From: Stutzerimonas kunmingensis
GTDB lineage: Bacteria > Pseudomonadota > Gammaproteobacteria > Pseudomonadales > Pseudomonadaceae
Assembly (NCBI RefSeq): GCF_021432085.1
Contig: NZ_CP090366.1
Coordinates: 62,001-126,000 of the forward strand
DNA: 64,000 bases
Reading direction: 5' to 3'
The notes beneath the pieces were generated by a model. It searched no databases. It saw only the letters and a program-made list of their open reading frames with translations, and was not told the DNA's origin. The number at the start of each line of letters is the position of its first letter. Positions within the stretch are counted from its first letter, which is position 1. A program made the translations under genes and the position numbers. Positions 18,955-29,597 of the stretch are shown in pieces.

Positions 18955-19193
18955 TTTCGCCCTGCTGGGCGAGTCACTTTTTCCAGACGCCGAAAAAGTA
19001 ACCAAAAACGCTTTGCCCCTGCATCCGGCCCTGCGCTTCGCTCCGGGTTCGTTCACTACGCCGCCGCTCCGAGGGTCGCCGTACAAGGGCCATCCATGGC
19101 CCTATACGGCTCTCGCCGCATCCCTGCGGCTCGCCCCTCTCCACGACGGCTTCGTTCACCCTCCTGAAGGGGCGTTTGGAGTCGCCTGGTGGA
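18955..19193 (+). repeat. Intergenic repeat, copy A of an inverted pair
   Basis: This non-coding copy begins TTTCGCCCTGCTGGGCGA, continues through CTTTTTCCAGACGCCGAAAAAG and CTTTGCCCCTGCATCC, and has the palindromic core GGGCCATCCATGGCCC at 19087-19102. It ends CCTCCTGAAGGGGCG then GTCGCCTGGTG. The same order of blocks occurs reversed at 19369-19602. Open frames across it are repeat artefacts. Confidence 0.75.
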
Positions 19194-19368
19194 TCGTACA
19201 AACAGAACAGATGTTCGGCGTTTAGGCGGTGCTGATGGCTTCAAAGCTCCAAGTTCTGCGCGTGGGCTTACCCTCGCGCTCTCCATTGCGGGCATGAAAA
19301 ATCCCTACGGCGCGCCCGCACAGCACAGTCGGTACGATCATCTGCTTTGCTTTATTGCGCACAAGTCA

Positions 19369-19602
19369 TCAGGCGACACCATTCGCCCCTTTCAGGAGGC
19401 CGAGTGCAATCGTTGCGTAGGGGAGTGAGCGGCATGGATGCCGCGAGAGGCGTAAAGGGCCATGGATGGCCCTTGTACGCCGGCCCCTGGAGCGGCGATG
19501 GAATGAGGGAAGTCGAGCGCAGCGAGACCCGCATGGAGGGGCAAGCGTTTTTGCCTACTTTTTCCGCGACTGGAAAAAGTGGGTCGCCCAGCAGGGCGAA
19601 AC
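19369..19602 (-). repeat. Intergenic repeat, copy B of an inverted pair
   Basis: This is the reverse-complement counterpart of the 18955-19193 repeat: the minus strand reads TTTCGCCCTGCTGGGCGA at its start, CTTTTTCCAGTCGCGGAAAAAG next, then the core GGGCCATCCATGGCCC (19457-19472), and CCTCCTGAAAGGGGCG near the end. Similarity spans the whole unit with scattered differences. About 175 bases of unrelated sequence separate the copies. No transposase or target-site duplication was seen. Confidence 0.75.
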
Positions 19603-19703
19603 TAAGCTTCCAAGCAGCTCGGAAATGGTTATGCGATCTGAGCGTGCATCCATCCAGTCCAGCCATCGCTGCAGTTACTTCCTCGAACCAATCGAAGGAC
19701 CAA

Positions 19704-19736
19704 AGAAAAAGGGGTGCCGCCTGCGCGAACACCCCT
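19704..19736 (-). terminator. Terminator after the DUF1850 gene
   Basis: On the minus strand a hairpin with arms GGGGTG and CACCCC and a 13-base loop is followed by TTTTT. It lies 25 bases beyond the stop of the last TRAP-operon gene. Confidence 0.75.
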
Positions 19737-19760
19737 CTCCAACGATCACCGGCCAGCCGG

Positions 19761-20164
19761 TCAATCGTTCCCGACACTCGCCGCTTGCACGGTACAGCCC
19801 CAGACTTCCAGCGCCGGCTGGTCCGCTTGTGGCGGGCCTAGCCATTCGCTCATCGCGTGGCAACGCTGGTCGAAACACAGTTGGTAATCCCCTGCCTCGG
19901 GGGTTCGCCCCAGGCGCAGGAGTGGCAACGCAGGCATCTGGCGCTGGTAGTGCCAGGCCCCGTCGCGCAGTTCGGCGTCATCCGGGATTTCCATCCCGGC
20001 ACCAGAACCCTTGACCCGCGCTTCGCCGAGCAGCAGCCCGTCCGGCGTCACGCGGTAATCCTCTTCCCAGCGGATCTTCTCGATGGTGTGGTTCCACGCC
20101 AGGGTGAAGGCGGGGGCGGGCACTTCGGCCCACACCACGCCTGCCAGCCCCAGGCACAGACCGA

Positions 20165-20168
<4 letters not shown>
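19761..20168 (-). CDS. DUF1850 protein of the TRAP operon
   Basis: The 135-aa product matches DUF1850, small proteins that accompany TAXI-type TRAP transporters. Recognisable blocks are FTLAWNHTIEKIRWEEDY, GARVKGSGAGME-like (seen as ARVKGSGAGMEIPDD) and YQLCFDQRCHAMSEWLG. A hydrophobic N-terminus (GLCLGLAGVVWA) suggests export or membrane anchoring. The start is GTG at 20168, overlapping the permease stop by 4 nt (GTGA), so it is translationally coupled. Its role in transport is unknown. Confidence 0.85.
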
Positions 20169-22189
<2,021 letters not shown>

Positions 22190-22220
22190 GGGAATCACTC
22201 TCTCACTGCAAGGTGGGGCC

Positions 22221-22270
22221 TGTAGAAGCAGGCTTGCCAACGAGGCAACGCGGGCAAGCCTGCTGCTACA
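22221..22270. repeat. REP-like hairpin inside the TRAP operon
   Basis: An inverted repeat has arms GCAGGCTTGCC (22228-22238) and GGCAAGCCTGC (22253-22263), flanked by TGTAGAA and GCTACA. This form matches the common extragenic hairpins of Pseudomonas. It lies between the binding-protein gene and the permease gene, where it could stabilise the upstream message or reduce read-through. Confidence 0.75.
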
Positions 22271-22326
22271 AGGATGCGGGCTGGAGCAGGCCGCAGGGCC
22301 CGCTCCGCCCGTCTGTCAGCGCTGGG

Positions 22327-23280
22327 TTACTTGAGAACCCCGGCTTCCTTGTAGAAGCGCTCGGCACCCGGGTGCAGCGGAATCGGCAGGTTCTTGGTGG
22401 CGTTTTCCAGCTTGATGTCCTTGGCGGCGGAGTGGGCGTTGCCCAGGGACGACAGGTTGTCGAACATCAGTTTGGTCATCTGGTAGGCCACTTCATCGGA
22501 GACCTTCTCGTGGCTGACCAGGATGTTGGTGATGGCCACGGTCGGAACGTCGGCATCCTGACCGTCGTAGGTGCCGGCCGGAATCACGCCGGCCTGGTAG
22601 GCGTCGCTCTCGATCTTCTCGACCACGGCGGCCGGAATCTCGACGAAGGTTACCGGCATGGTGCTGGCCAGGTCGCGGATGGCGGCCATGCCCAGGCCCG
22701 AGGACTGCAGGGTAGCGTCCAGCTGGCGGTTCTTGATCAGCTCGACCGACTCGGCGTAGGGCAGGAACTCGACGCGGCCCATGTCCTTGTAGTCCAGACC
22801 GGCGGCCTTGAAGATCGCGCGGGCGTTCAGCTCGGTGCCGGACTTCGGCGCGCCGACGGAGATGCGCTTGCCCTTGAGGTCTTCCAGGGTCTTGATGCCG
22901 GACTCTTCGCTGGCAACGATCTGGATGTAGTTGTTGTAGGTACCGGCGATGGCGCGCAGGCGCTTGAGCGGAGCCTTGAAGCCGGCGTCCTCGACACCGT
23001 TCCAGGCGTCGGCAACCGAGTCACCCAGGGAGAAGGCCAGTTCGCCACGGCCGGCCTGCAGCAGGTTGAGGTTTTCCACCGAAGCCTTGGTGGCCTGCAC
23101 CGAAGTCTTGGCGCCATCGATCTTGTTGTACTGCTGCGACAGGGCCACGCCGATCGGGTAGTACACACCGCTGGTGCCGCCGGTGAGGATGTTGATGAAG
23201 GTCGGCGCAGCGACGGCCGCGGTGCTGGCAGTGAAGGCCGCAGCGGCAGCGAGCAGGCCCAGGCGTTTGGTCAGTCTCAT
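22327..23280 (-). CDS. TAXI-family TRAP solute-binding protein
   Basis: This 317-aa periplasmic protein has a signal peptide (MRLTKRLGLLAAAAAFTAST, cleaved near AVAA). Family features are INILTGGTSGVYYPIGVALS, QATKASVENLNLLQAGRGELAF and KGKRISVGAPKSGTELNA. The ATG at 23280 follows GGAG. It is the first gene of the operon, with the fused permease and DUF1850 protein after it. Glutamate-like or other small acids are known TAXI ligands, but the ligand here is not shown. Confidence 0.93.
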   Translation of the reverse strand: MRLTKRLGLLAAAAAFTASTAAVAAPTFINILTGGTSGVYYPIGVALSQQYNKIDGAKTSVQATKASVENLNLLQAGRGELAFSLGDSVADAWNGVEDAGFKAPLKRLRAIAGTYNNYIQIVASEESGIKTLEDLKGKRISVGAPKSGTELNARAIFKAAGLDYKDMGRVEFLPYAESVELIKNRQLDATLQSSGLGMAAIRDLASTMPVTFVEIPAAVVEKIESDAYQAGVIPAGTYDGQDADVPTVAITNILVSHEKVSDEVAYQMTKLMFDNLSSLGNAHSAAKDIKLENATKNLPIPLHPGAERFYKEAGVLK

Positions 23281-23376
23281 GGTGGATCTCCGTTTCGTTT
23301 TTATTGGTTGACGCAGCATGTTGACGATAGACGATGCCGCGTTCGGGAACGCGCCAGACGAACAAGCAGAGGGGCG

Positions 23377-23616
23377 ATGACACCGGAGAGGTCCGGAGGA
23401 TGGATATCGCTGGTAGCTCTTCTTGTCGTTGGAATCGCATCGAGCACATTGCCATTAGCAGAAGCCGTGCCAGTCTGTCGCGACGCTCTGGGTCGGCCTT
23501 TGCCGGCATCCTTGGATGGGTCATCGGCAAGAATCCGCCTATTGTTGTTGGGGTGTGGGCGGAAACCCGCTCATTGCAGTGCGAACCCCTGTCCGTCGCG
23601 GCCTTCGAATGAGTGA
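23377..23616 (+). CDS. Possible small exported protein (uncertain)
   Basis: A 79-codon frame from ATG 23377 begins MTPERSGGWISLVALLVVGI, with a hydrophobic stretch and a possible signal cleavage after LPLAEA, then five cysteines in the C-terminal half. Its stop touches the ribosome region of the next gene. No family is recognised. GC is lower than in flanking genes. The frame may be chance; the rest of the 353-base gap 23281-23633 shows only the promoter area of the divergent TRAP operon. Confidence 0.25.
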   Translation: MTPERSGGWISLVALLVVGIASSTLPLAEAVPVCRDALGRPLPASLDGSSARIRLLLLGCGRKPAHCSANPCPSRPSNE

Positions 23617-23633
23617 GCGAACGCGGAGGCGGT

Positions 23634-24062
23634 ATGACTGCAGAAATAGGCGCAGAGGATCTGGGAATCGACGTGACCCGCGGCGAGGCGGAGCTGTTCA
23701 AGTGGTTCGTCGCCAGCTTTCTATTCGGCAAGCGCATCCAGCGCGACATCGCCGCCGAGGCCTACCGGGTACTGGTGGAGCGCAACCGGCTCGACACGCC
23801 GCACAAGCTGCGTGACTGTGGCCAGCGTCGGTTGGTCCAGCTGCTCGGCCAGGCGCGCTACGTGCGCTACGACGAGTCCACTGCCGCGCGCCTGCTGAAG
23901 CTCGGCGACCAGCTGCTGACCGAGTACGACGGCAGGCTGGGTCGCCTGCGTGAGCTCGGTGAGACGCACGACGGGGTGGAGAAGCGGCTGCTGGCGTTCG
24001 AGGGCATCGGGCCGAAGACCGTGGCAATCTTCCTGCGAGAGGCGGCGCGGGTCTGGTTCTGA
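23634..24062 (+). CDS. Helix-hairpin-helix DNA-binding protein
   Basis: The 142-aa protein is helical and ends in a helix-hairpin-helix, LLAFEGIGPKTVAIFLREA, like the endonuclease III and DNA glycosylase DNA-binding element. No catalytic Lys/Asp pair or iron-sulfur cysteines of endonuclease III are present, so glycosylase activity is not supported. The ATG at 23634 follows GGAGG at close spacing; an in-frame GTG at 23613 is less likely. It is probably a standalone DNA-binding protein of unknown role. Confidence 0.75.
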   Translation: MTAEIGAEDLGIDVTRGEAELFKWFVASFLFGKRIQRDIAAEAYRVLVERNRLDTPHKLRDCGQRRLVQLLGQARYVRYDESTAARLLKLGDQLLTEYDGRLGRLRELGETHDGVEKRLLAFEGIGPKTVAIFLREAARVWF

Positions 24063-24133
24063 GCGCGCCGGACGGTGCTTGCGTAGCGCGGGCGAAGGGT
24101 TAGAGTGGCGCCATCGCACTGCCGAAGTCCGCC

Positions 24134-24376
24134 ATGCGCATTTTCCTGCTCGCCCTCAGTCTGTTCCTGCCCATCGCCGCCAGCGCCGCGCCGGCGCCCT
24201 ATTACCAATGGCAGAGCAAGCTCGACGGCACCATCATCTGCCGCCAGACCTCGCCGGGCGAGGGCTGGGAGAAGCTCGACGGCCGCCCGTTCCGTGACCT
24301 CAATTGCAGCATGCCGGCTGCGCGGGTTGAACGCCCGACCAGCGTGCCGGGTTTCCGCCCGCAGCCTGGGCGCTGA
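24134..24376 (+). CDS. Small exported hypothetical protein
   Basis: The 80-aa product starts with a clear signal peptide (MRIFLLALSLFLPIAASA, then APAPYYQW). The mature part of about 60 residues contains two cysteines (IICRQT and LNCSMPA) and an aromatic-rich YYQWQSKLDG segment. Similar short proteins occur in pseudomonads without function. It stands alone, 71 bases after the helix-hairpin-helix gene. Confidence 0.65.
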   Translation: MRIFLLALSLFLPIAASAAPAPYYQWQSKLDGTIICRQTSPGEGWEKLDGRPFRDLNCSMPAARVERPTSVPGFRPQPGR

Positions 24377-24415
24377 GCCGGCGTCAGCCCGGAATCCGCT
24401 CCATGCTTCATGGCC

Positions 24416-24450
24416 GTAGGGTGGAAAACCGCGAAGCGTTTTCCACGCGT
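24416..24450 (+). repeat. GTAGGGTGGAA dispersed element, copy 1
   Basis: A 35-base element begins GTAGGGTGGAAAACCGCGAA and closes with the inverted arm GCGTTTTCCACGCG. A related sequence is at 24567-24602, and a partial inverted relative (minus strand ATCGTAGGGTGCATAACGCG) covers 24490-24523. Another degenerate copy begins near 45581. Such elements are common between Pseudomonas genes and seem not to code. Confidence 0.65.
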
Positions 24451-24524
24451 CGGAGGCCGTGCCCGACGTTTCGCCATGCAACGGACCCATGGTGGATAAG
24501 CTTCGCGTTATGCACCCTACGATC

Positions 24525-24566
24525 CCATCGCCATCGCCATCGCCATCGCCATCGCCATCGCCATCG
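24525..24566. repeat. Hexanucleotide tandem repeat, CCATCG x 7
   Basis: Seven perfect copies of CCATCG (42 bases) lie directly before copy 2 of the GTAGGGTGGAA element. They are outside any supported gene, so copy-number change would not shift a reading frame. It is too short in unit to be a CRISPR. Confidence 0.95.
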
Positions 24567-24602
24567 GTAGGGTGGAAGACCGCGCAGTGTTTTCCACGCG
24601 TT
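24567..24602 (+). repeat. GTAGGGTGGAA dispersed element, copy 2
   Basis: The copy starts GTAGGGTGGAAGACCGCGCA and ends GTTTTCCACGCG, differing from copy 1 at a few bases. It immediately abuts the CCATCG tandem repeat. The remainder of 24377-24674 holds no credible gene. Confidence 0.65.
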
Positions 24603-24674
24603 GCGAGCAGGCGGCTCGGTGTTTCGTCTGCTGCTGGACGATGGAAGCCGCAAGCTCGGTTTCTCTCCTAAGCG

Positions 24675-25424
24675 CTAGAGCGTCATCCCGTCGTATGCCA
24701 GGCATACGTTGTCCGGCAGTTTCCGTGACGCCTGCATGAACCAGGTATCCAGCTCGTGGCCGATATGGGTCAGCACGGCTTGCGCCGGTTGCAGCTCCTC
24801 GATGCTCTGCAATGCGCGGGTCAGGTCGTTGTGGTTACGCGGTGGTGTATCGCGCGGTGGAGTCGAGCAGTCCAGCACCAGCACATCCAGCGCGGTGTCC
24901 TGCAGCAGTTCGCGCGTGCTGTCCGGCAGGCCGACGGTGTCGGTGAGGTAGGCGATGCAGCGGCTGTGTCCTTCCAGCAGGTAACCGAAGGTGGGTTTCG
25001 AGTGCACCAGTGGCAGCGCCGTGACGCGCAGCGTGCCGAGCATGCGTTGTTCGAAGGCGGCGAATGGTTCGCTGAAATCGAGGATGCCGGGGTGTTTGTA
25101 GAGGTCGGCGAGGCCCTCTGCGTCGTCCGGGCCGAGCACCGGAATGTGCAGCCCGGTGCCCCAGCGCAGTTGCAGCAAGCCCTGGGCATGATCGGCGTGG
25201 TAATGGGTCTGCAGGATGCCGCTGAAGCTGCCCGGGGCGAAGCGCTCGCAGAGGTCCAGCAGGCCGCTGTCGAGCAGCCAGCGCTGGCCGCCACAGTCCA
25301 CCAGCGCCGAGCAGGCACGGCGGCGGCGACTCGGGTCGAGCTGCGCGGCGCGGCAGGCCGGACAAGCGCAGTTGTACACCGGCACCTGCGCGGCGCCACC
25401 GGTGCCGAGCAGGGTCAGCCGCAT
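24675..25424 (-). CDS. phnP: Phosphoribosyl 1,2-cyclic phosphodiesterase
   Basis: PhnP (249 aa) opens 5-phospho-ribose 1,2-cyclic phosphate, the product left by the C-P lyase core, to ribose 1,5-bisphosphate. The metallo-beta-lactamase motif THYHADHAQ gives His74, His76, Asp78 and His79 as metal ligands. The CACPAC cluster near residues 19-24 corresponds to the structural zinc site of E. coli PhnP. It is the last gene of the phn operon and overlaps phnN by 10 nt. Confidence 0.95.
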   Translation of the reverse strand: MRLTLLGTGGAAQVPVYNCACPACRAAQLDPSRRRRACSALVDCGGQRWLLDSGLLDLCERFAPGSFSGILQTHYHADHAQGLLQLRWGTGLHIPVLGPDDAEGLADLYKHPGILDFSEPFAAFEQRMLGTLRVTALPLVHSKPTFGYLLEGHSRCIAYLTDTVGLPDSTRELLQDTALDVLVLDCSTPPRDTPPRNHNDLTRALQSIEELQPAQAVLTHIGHELDTWFMQASRKLPDNVCLAYDGMTL

Positions 25425-25969
25425 TGACGGTGCTCGTCGAGCAGCTGCAGCAGGCGCTCGACGCTGCGCTCCAGCGAGGCGGAATTGTCCAGGCGGATGT
25501 AGTCGTCCAGCTCGCCGCTGAACAGCGCGTTGCGCGCCAGGCGCGCCTCGATCTGCTCGGGCGTCTCCCGGCCGCGGGTCAGCAGGCGCTCGCGCAGCAC
25601 GTCCTGTTCAACGGTCAACAGCACCGCCAGCAGATCCGGGTAGCGCCTGCGCGCCTCGGGCAGATAACCACGCGAGCCATTGACCAGCACATCCTCGCCG
25701 GCCGCCAGCCAGGCGTCGATTTCGGCGGGGATGCCATAGGCCAGTCCGTTGGCGCGCCAGCTGAGGGCAAAGGCCTGCTCGGCCTCCATGCGTTCGAACT
25801 GCTCGGCGCTCACCGAATGCGCGGCTTCACCGATGGCCTCGGCCGAGCGGGTGATGACCCGCCGGGCGATGCGCACGCCACGCTCGGCGAGCGCTGCGCG
25901 TGCGGCATCGAGCAGACTGTCCTTGCCGGCACCGGAGGGGCCGATCAGGTAGATCAAGCGGCCTTGCAT
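25415..25969 (-). CDS. phnN: Ribose 1,5-bisphosphokinase
   Basis: PhnN (184 aa) phosphorylates ribose 1,5-bisphosphate to PRPP, returning the phosphonate-derived ribose to metabolism. The P-loop GPSGAGKDS is at residues 10-18 of a guanylate-kinase-like fold. The start at 25969 has a GGGAG site 8 nt upstream and gives the E. coli length. An in-frame ATG at 26068 overlaps the phnM stop by 1 nt and would add 33 residues without resemblance to the family, so it is a fallback. Confidence 0.92.
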   Translation of the reverse strand: MQGRLIYLIGPSGAGKDSLLDAARAALAERGVRIARRVITRSAEAIGEAAHSVSAEQFERMEAEQAFALSWRANGLAYGIPAEIDAWLAAGEDVLVNGSRGYLPEARRRYPDLLAVLLTVEQDVLRERLLTRGRETPEQIEARLARNALFSGELDDYIRLDNSASLERSVERLLQLLDEHRQCG

Positions 25970-26067
25970 GGGGTTACTCCCGATCATCGAAGCCAGCGCA
26001 GTGGCAGGCAGTATAGAGCCAGCCGGGCGACCCGCTGGCGCCTTGTCAGCTTTGTCGGAATGCGCCA

Positions 26068-27213
26068 TCAGAACACCCGCCGGCCCTGGCGCCAGACCTG
26101 GCCGATCACCGGCTGGCCCTTGTGCACCTGTGCCTGGACCAGGTCGGCGCGCAGCCCGACGGCGATCTCGCCGCGATCATCCAGCCCGGCCGCGCGTGCC
26201 GGCGCCAGGCTGATGGTGGCGATGGCGCGCGGCAGGTCGTAGCCGTTGTCCTGCTCTGCCAGGCCCAGCGCGGCCTGCAGCAGACTGGCCGGGTAGTAGT
26301 CGCTGGAGAGGATGTCCAGCACGCCGCGCCGGGCCAGATCGGCAGCGGCGATATTGCCCGAGTGCGAGCCGCCACGAACGATGTTCGGCGCGCCCATCAG
26401 CACCTTCAGCCCGCGTGCGTGGCTGGCCTCGGCGGCCTCGAAGGTGGTCGGGAATTCGGCGATGGCCATGCCGTAGCCGGCCGATTCCTCGACATGATCG
26501 AGCGTCGCATCGTCGTGGCTGGCCAGCGCCAGGTCGCGGCTGCGGCAGATATCGACGATGGCGGCGCGCTGCTGGTCGCTGTGCCGCGCCGAGTTGGCCA
26601 GCTGCTCGCTGACGAAGCGGTCCATCTCTGCCGGACTCAGGTGGTACTTGCCCATGTAGTACTCGCGGTACTTCTCCATGCGCGCGAACTGGCGCTGGCC
26701 CGGCGCGTGGTCCATCACCGAGACCAGCTGCACCAGCGGCTGCTCGACCAGCTCGCGGAACAGCTCCAGGCACTGCGGGTGGCTGACTTCGCAGCGCAGG
26801 TGCAGGCGGTGTTCGGCGCGGGTCTGTCCGGCCGCTTCGGCCTCGGCGATGGCCTCGAGCATCACCCCGAGCTGCTGCATGCGCTTGCCCTTGGGGTTGA
26901 TGTCGCCGATCGACAGCGCATCGAACACCGTGGTGATGCCGGCGGCGACGATCTGTGCGTCATGGGTCAGCACCGCCGAGGCGGACGGCCAGTCCACGCC
27001 AGGACGCGGGCTCATGTGCTTTTCCAGGTTGTCGGTGTGCAGTTCCACCAGACCCGGCAGCAGCAGGTCGCCGCCCAGGTCCTGAGCCTGCGGCAGGCTG
27101 CTGGCGCCTGCGCTGATGTCGGCGATCAGGCCGTCGCGGATCAGCAGGCTGCCATGGATCACCTGATCGGCCAGCACCAGGCGGGCGTTGCTGAGTATCT
27201 GTTCAGCTGGCAT
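26068..27213 (-). CDS. phnM: Alpha-D-ribose 1-methylphosphonate 5-triphosphate diphosphatase
   Basis: PhnM (381 aa) is an amidohydrolase-superfamily enzyme that removes pyrophosphate from the triphosphate intermediate to give ribose 1-alkylphosphonate 5-phosphate. The metal-binding start is in [16 protein letters not shown]; later ligands fall in [17 protein letters not shown] and [12 protein letters not shown]. The C-terminal block [20 protein letters not shown] is typical for the family. It overlaps phnL by 11 nt and abuts phnN. Confidence 0.96.
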   Translation of the reverse strand: MPAEQILSNARLVLADQVIHGSLLIRDGLIADISAGASSLPQAQDLGGDLLLPGLVELHTDNLEKHMSPRPGVDWPSASAVLTHDAQIVAAGITTVFDALSIGDINPKGKRMQQLGVMLEAIAEAEAAGQTRAEHRLHLRCEVSHPQCLELFRELVEQPLVQLVSVMDHAPGQRQFARMEKYREYYMGKYHLSPAEMDRFVSEQLANSARHSDQQRAAIVDICRSRDLALASHDDATLDHVEESAGYGMAIAEFPTTFEAAEASHARGLKVLMGAPNIVRGGSHSGNIAAADLARRGVLDILSSDYYPASLLQAALGLAEQDNGYDLPRAIATISLAPARAAGLDDRGEIAVGLRADLVQAQVHKGQPVIGQVWRQGRRVF

Positions 27214-27907
27214 GGGCCAGGTCCTCCTGCGTCATGTCCAGATAGCGGTCGGCGACTGCCTCGCGGATCGCGCGGTCGTGGAATATGCCGATCAGCGCGC
27301 TGCCGGCGGCCCTGGCCTCGCCGATCAGTTCCAGCACCACGCCGGCGTTGGCTTCGTCCAGCGAGGCAGTGGGTTCGTCGAGCAGCATCACCGGCCAGCC
27401 CACCATGAAGCCGCGCGCCAGGTTGACCCGCTGCTGCTCGCCGCCGGAAAAGGTGCCGGGGGCCAGCTGCCAGAGCCGTTCGGGAATGTTCAGCCGGGTC
27501 AGCAGCGCCTCCGCCCGCGCCTCGGCATCGACACGCGTCCAGCCGCGCGCCAGCGCCGGTTCCATCACCACCTCCAGCGCCGGCACCCGCGGGATCACGC
27601 GCAGGAACTGGCTGACGTAGCCCAGCGTCTGCCGGCGCACCGCGAGTACCTGGCGTGGTTCGGCGCCGACCAGCTCCAGCCAGTCGCCGGCATGGCGGAT
27701 ACGGATGCTGCCGCCGGCGGGCAGGTAGTTGCCGTACAGCGTGCGCAGCAGGGTCGACTTGCCGGCGCCGGACTGACCGTGCAGCACCAGGCACTCGCCG
27801 GCGGCGACGGTGAAGTTCAGCCCGCGCAGCACCTGCAGGCTGACGCCGTGCTGCTGGTGCAGGGTGAAGGTCTTGGCGAGGTCGCGGACCTCGATCAGGT
27901 TCGTCAT
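27203..27907 (-). CDS. phnL: C-P lyase accessory ATP-binding protein
   Basis: PhnL (234 aa) is an ABC-type ATPase required in C-P lyase assembly/activity, acting with PhnI and PhnG/H in ribosyl-phosphonate formation. Walker [10 protein letters not shown] is at 44-52; the signature is [14 protein letters not shown]; Walker B is [12 protein letters not shown]. It lacks a membrane partner. The ATG at 27907 follows AAGGA at 7 nt; an ATG five codons earlier (27922) overlaps the phnK stop as ATGA and is also plausible. Confidence 0.94.
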   Translation of the reverse strand: MTNLIEVRDLAKTFTLHQQHGVSLQVLRGLNFTVAAGECLVLHGQSGAGKSTLLRTLYGNYLPAGGSIRIRHAGDWLELVGAEPRQVLAVRRQTLGYVSQFLRVIPRVPALEVVMEPALARGWTRVDAEARAEALLTRLNIPERLWQLAPGTFSGGEQQRVNLARGFMVGWPVMLLDEPTASLDEANAGVVLELIGEARAAGSALIGIFHDRAIREAVADRYLDMTQEDLAHAS

Positions 27908-27918
27908 GACGGATTCCT

Positions 27919-28731
27919 TCATGGCTGCAGCACCGAGGACACCAAGAGCTGCGTGTAGGGGTGCTGCGGGTCGTCGAGGATCTGATCGGTCAGGCCCGAC
28001 TCCACCACCCGCGAGCGGCGCATCACCATCAGCCGGTCGGCCAGAAGGCGCGCCACGGCGAGGTCGTGGGTGACGATCACCACCGCCAGATCCAGCTCGC
28101 GCACCAGCCCGCGCAGGAGGTCGAGCAGGCGTGCCTGCACCGACACGTCGAGGCCGCCGGTGGGTTCGTCCATGAACACCAGCTTCGGACTGGAAACCAG
28201 GTTGCGGGCGATCTGCAGGCGCTGCTGCATGCCGCCGGAGAAGGTCCGCGGCAGGTCGTCGATGCGCGCCGGGTCGATCTCCACCTGTCTGAGCCAATCC
28301 AGCCCGGCGGCGCGCAGCTGGCCGTAATGCCTGACGCCCTGGGCCATCAGCCGCTCGCCGATGTTGGCGCCGGCGGAAACCCCCATGCGCAGGCCGTCGC
28401 GCGGGTTCTGTTCGACGAAGCCCCATTCGGTGCGCAGCAGCGTGCGCCGCTCGGCCTCGCTGGCGGCGTAGAGGTCGAGCCAGTCGCCGGCACCATCGCG
28501 GTACTGCACGCTGCCGCGATCCGGCGGGCAGCGGCCGCAGAGCAGCGAGAGCAGGGTGGACTTGCCCGAGCCGGACTCGCCGACGATGCCCAGCACTTCG
28601 CCGGGGTAGAGCTCGAAGGAAACGCCCTGGCAGCCCTTGTCCGGGCCGTACAGACGGGTCAGGTCGCGTACCGCGAACAGCGGCTCGGTGCCGATGCTCG
28701 GGGCGGGCAGCAGGTGTTCGGCGGCGCTCAT
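27919..28731 (-). CDS. phnK: C-P lyase core-associated ATP-binding protein
   Basis: PhnK (270 aa) is an ABC-type ATPase that docks on the PhnGHIJ core near PhnJ. Walker [10 protein letters not shown] is at 51-59, the signature is [14 protein letters not shown], and Walker [13 protein letters not shown]. The start MSAAEHLL overlaps the phnJ stop by 4 nt. A 47-residue in-frame upstream extension lies inside phnJ and is not used. Confidence 0.95.
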   Translation of the reverse strand: MSAAEHLLPAPSIGTEPLFAVRDLTRLYGPDKGCQGVSFELYPGEVLGIVGESGSGKSTLLSLLCGRCPPDRGSVQYRDGAGDWLDLYAASEAERRTLLRTEWGFVEQNPRDGLRMGVSAGANIGERLMAQGVRHYGQLRAAGLDWLRQVEIDPARIDDLPRTFSGGMQQRLQIARNLVSSPKLVFMDEPTGGLDVSVQARLLDLLRGLVRELDLAVVIVTHDLAVARLLADRLMVMRRSRVVESGLTDQILDDPQHPYTQLLVSSVLQP

Positions 28732-29597
28732 GGGCGGCTCTCCTGTTGCTGGGCGCGCTGCGCGCAATAGTCGGTATCCGAGCAGACGAACTGCTTGCTG
28801 CCGGCGTCGTCGACGATCAGCTCGTCGAGGTAGGAATCGCTGCTGCCACAGATGACGCAGCACTGTTCCCACTGCTGGATCTGGAACGGGTGATCCTCGA
28901 AATCCAGGCTGACCACGCGGGTGTACGGCGGCACGGCGTAGAGGCGCTTCTCGCGGCCGGCGCCGAACAGCATCAGCGCCGGGCTGCGGTCCAGCTTGGG
29001 GTTGTCGAATTTGGGAATCGGCGACGGGTCCATCACGTAGCGCCCGTCCACCGTCACCGGGTAGGCGTAGCTGGTGGCGATGTGGCCGAAGGTGGCGATG
29101 TCTTCGTAGAGCTTCACGTGCATCACGCCGTAGTCGCCCAGCGCGTGCATGGTGCGCGTCTCGGTTTCCGACGGCTCGATGAAGCGCAGCGGCTCGGGGA
29201 TCGGTACCTGATAGACCATGATCTGCCCGGCGGCGAGCGGGGTTTCAGGGATGCGGTGGCGGGTCTGGATCACCGTCGCCGCGGGGGTGCGCTCGGTGGT
29301 GGCGACCCCGGCGGTGCGGGCGAAGAAGCGGCGGATCGACACTGCGTTGGTGGTGTCGTCGGCGCCCTGGTCGATCACCTTGAGCACGTCGTCGGCGCCG
29401 AGAATGGCCGCGGTCAGCTGCATGCCGCCGGTGCCCCAGCCGTAGGGCAGCGGCATCTCGCGGCCGCCGAAGGGCACCTGATAGCCGGGAATGGCGACCG
29501 CCTTGAGCAGTGCGCGGCGGATCATGCGCTTGGTCTGCTCGTCGAGGTAGGCGAAGTTGTAGCCCGCCTCGCGGGCGGGAATGGCCTGGGCATTCAT
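28728..29597 (-). CDS. phnJ: C-P lyase catalytic subunit (radical SAM)
   Basis: PhnJ (289 aa) is the radical-SAM C-P lyase that cleaves the carbon-phosphorus bond of ribose 1-alkylphosphonate 5-phosphate. The cysteines are Cys247/Cys250 in CCVICGS and Cys272/Cys278 in FVCSDTDYC, equivalent to E. coli Cys241, 244, 266 and 272; three hold the 4Fe-4S cluster and the fourth forms the thiyl radical. The conserved glycine lies in [20 protein letters not shown]. It overlaps phnI and phnK by 4 nt each. Confidence 0.97.
   Translation of the reverse strand: MNAQAIPAREAGYNFAYLDEQTKRMIRRALLKAVAIPGYQVPFGGREMPLPYGWGTGGMQLTAAILGADDVLKVIDQGADDTTNAVSIRRFFARTAGVATTERTPAATVIQTRHRIPETPLAAGQIMVYQVPIPEPLRFIEPSETETRTMHALGDYGVMHVKLYEDIATFGHIATSYAYPVTVDGRYVMDPSPIPKFDNPKLDRSPALMLFGAGREKRLYAVPPYTRVVSLDFEDHPFQIQQWEQCCVICGSSDSYLDELIVDDAGSKQFVCSDTDYCAQRAQQQESRP

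Noticed and set aside
18835..19841. Several frames of 60-180 codons
   Set aside because: They are created by the inverted repeats and read through both orientations. No ribosome sites or domains support them.
24525..24566. CRISPR-like array
   Set aside because: The unit is six bases with no spacers, so it is a simple tandem repeat.
27203..28426. Long N-terminal extension of phnL
   Set aside because: The extension is phnK read in another frame. The AAGGA-preceded ATG at 27907 gives the family length.
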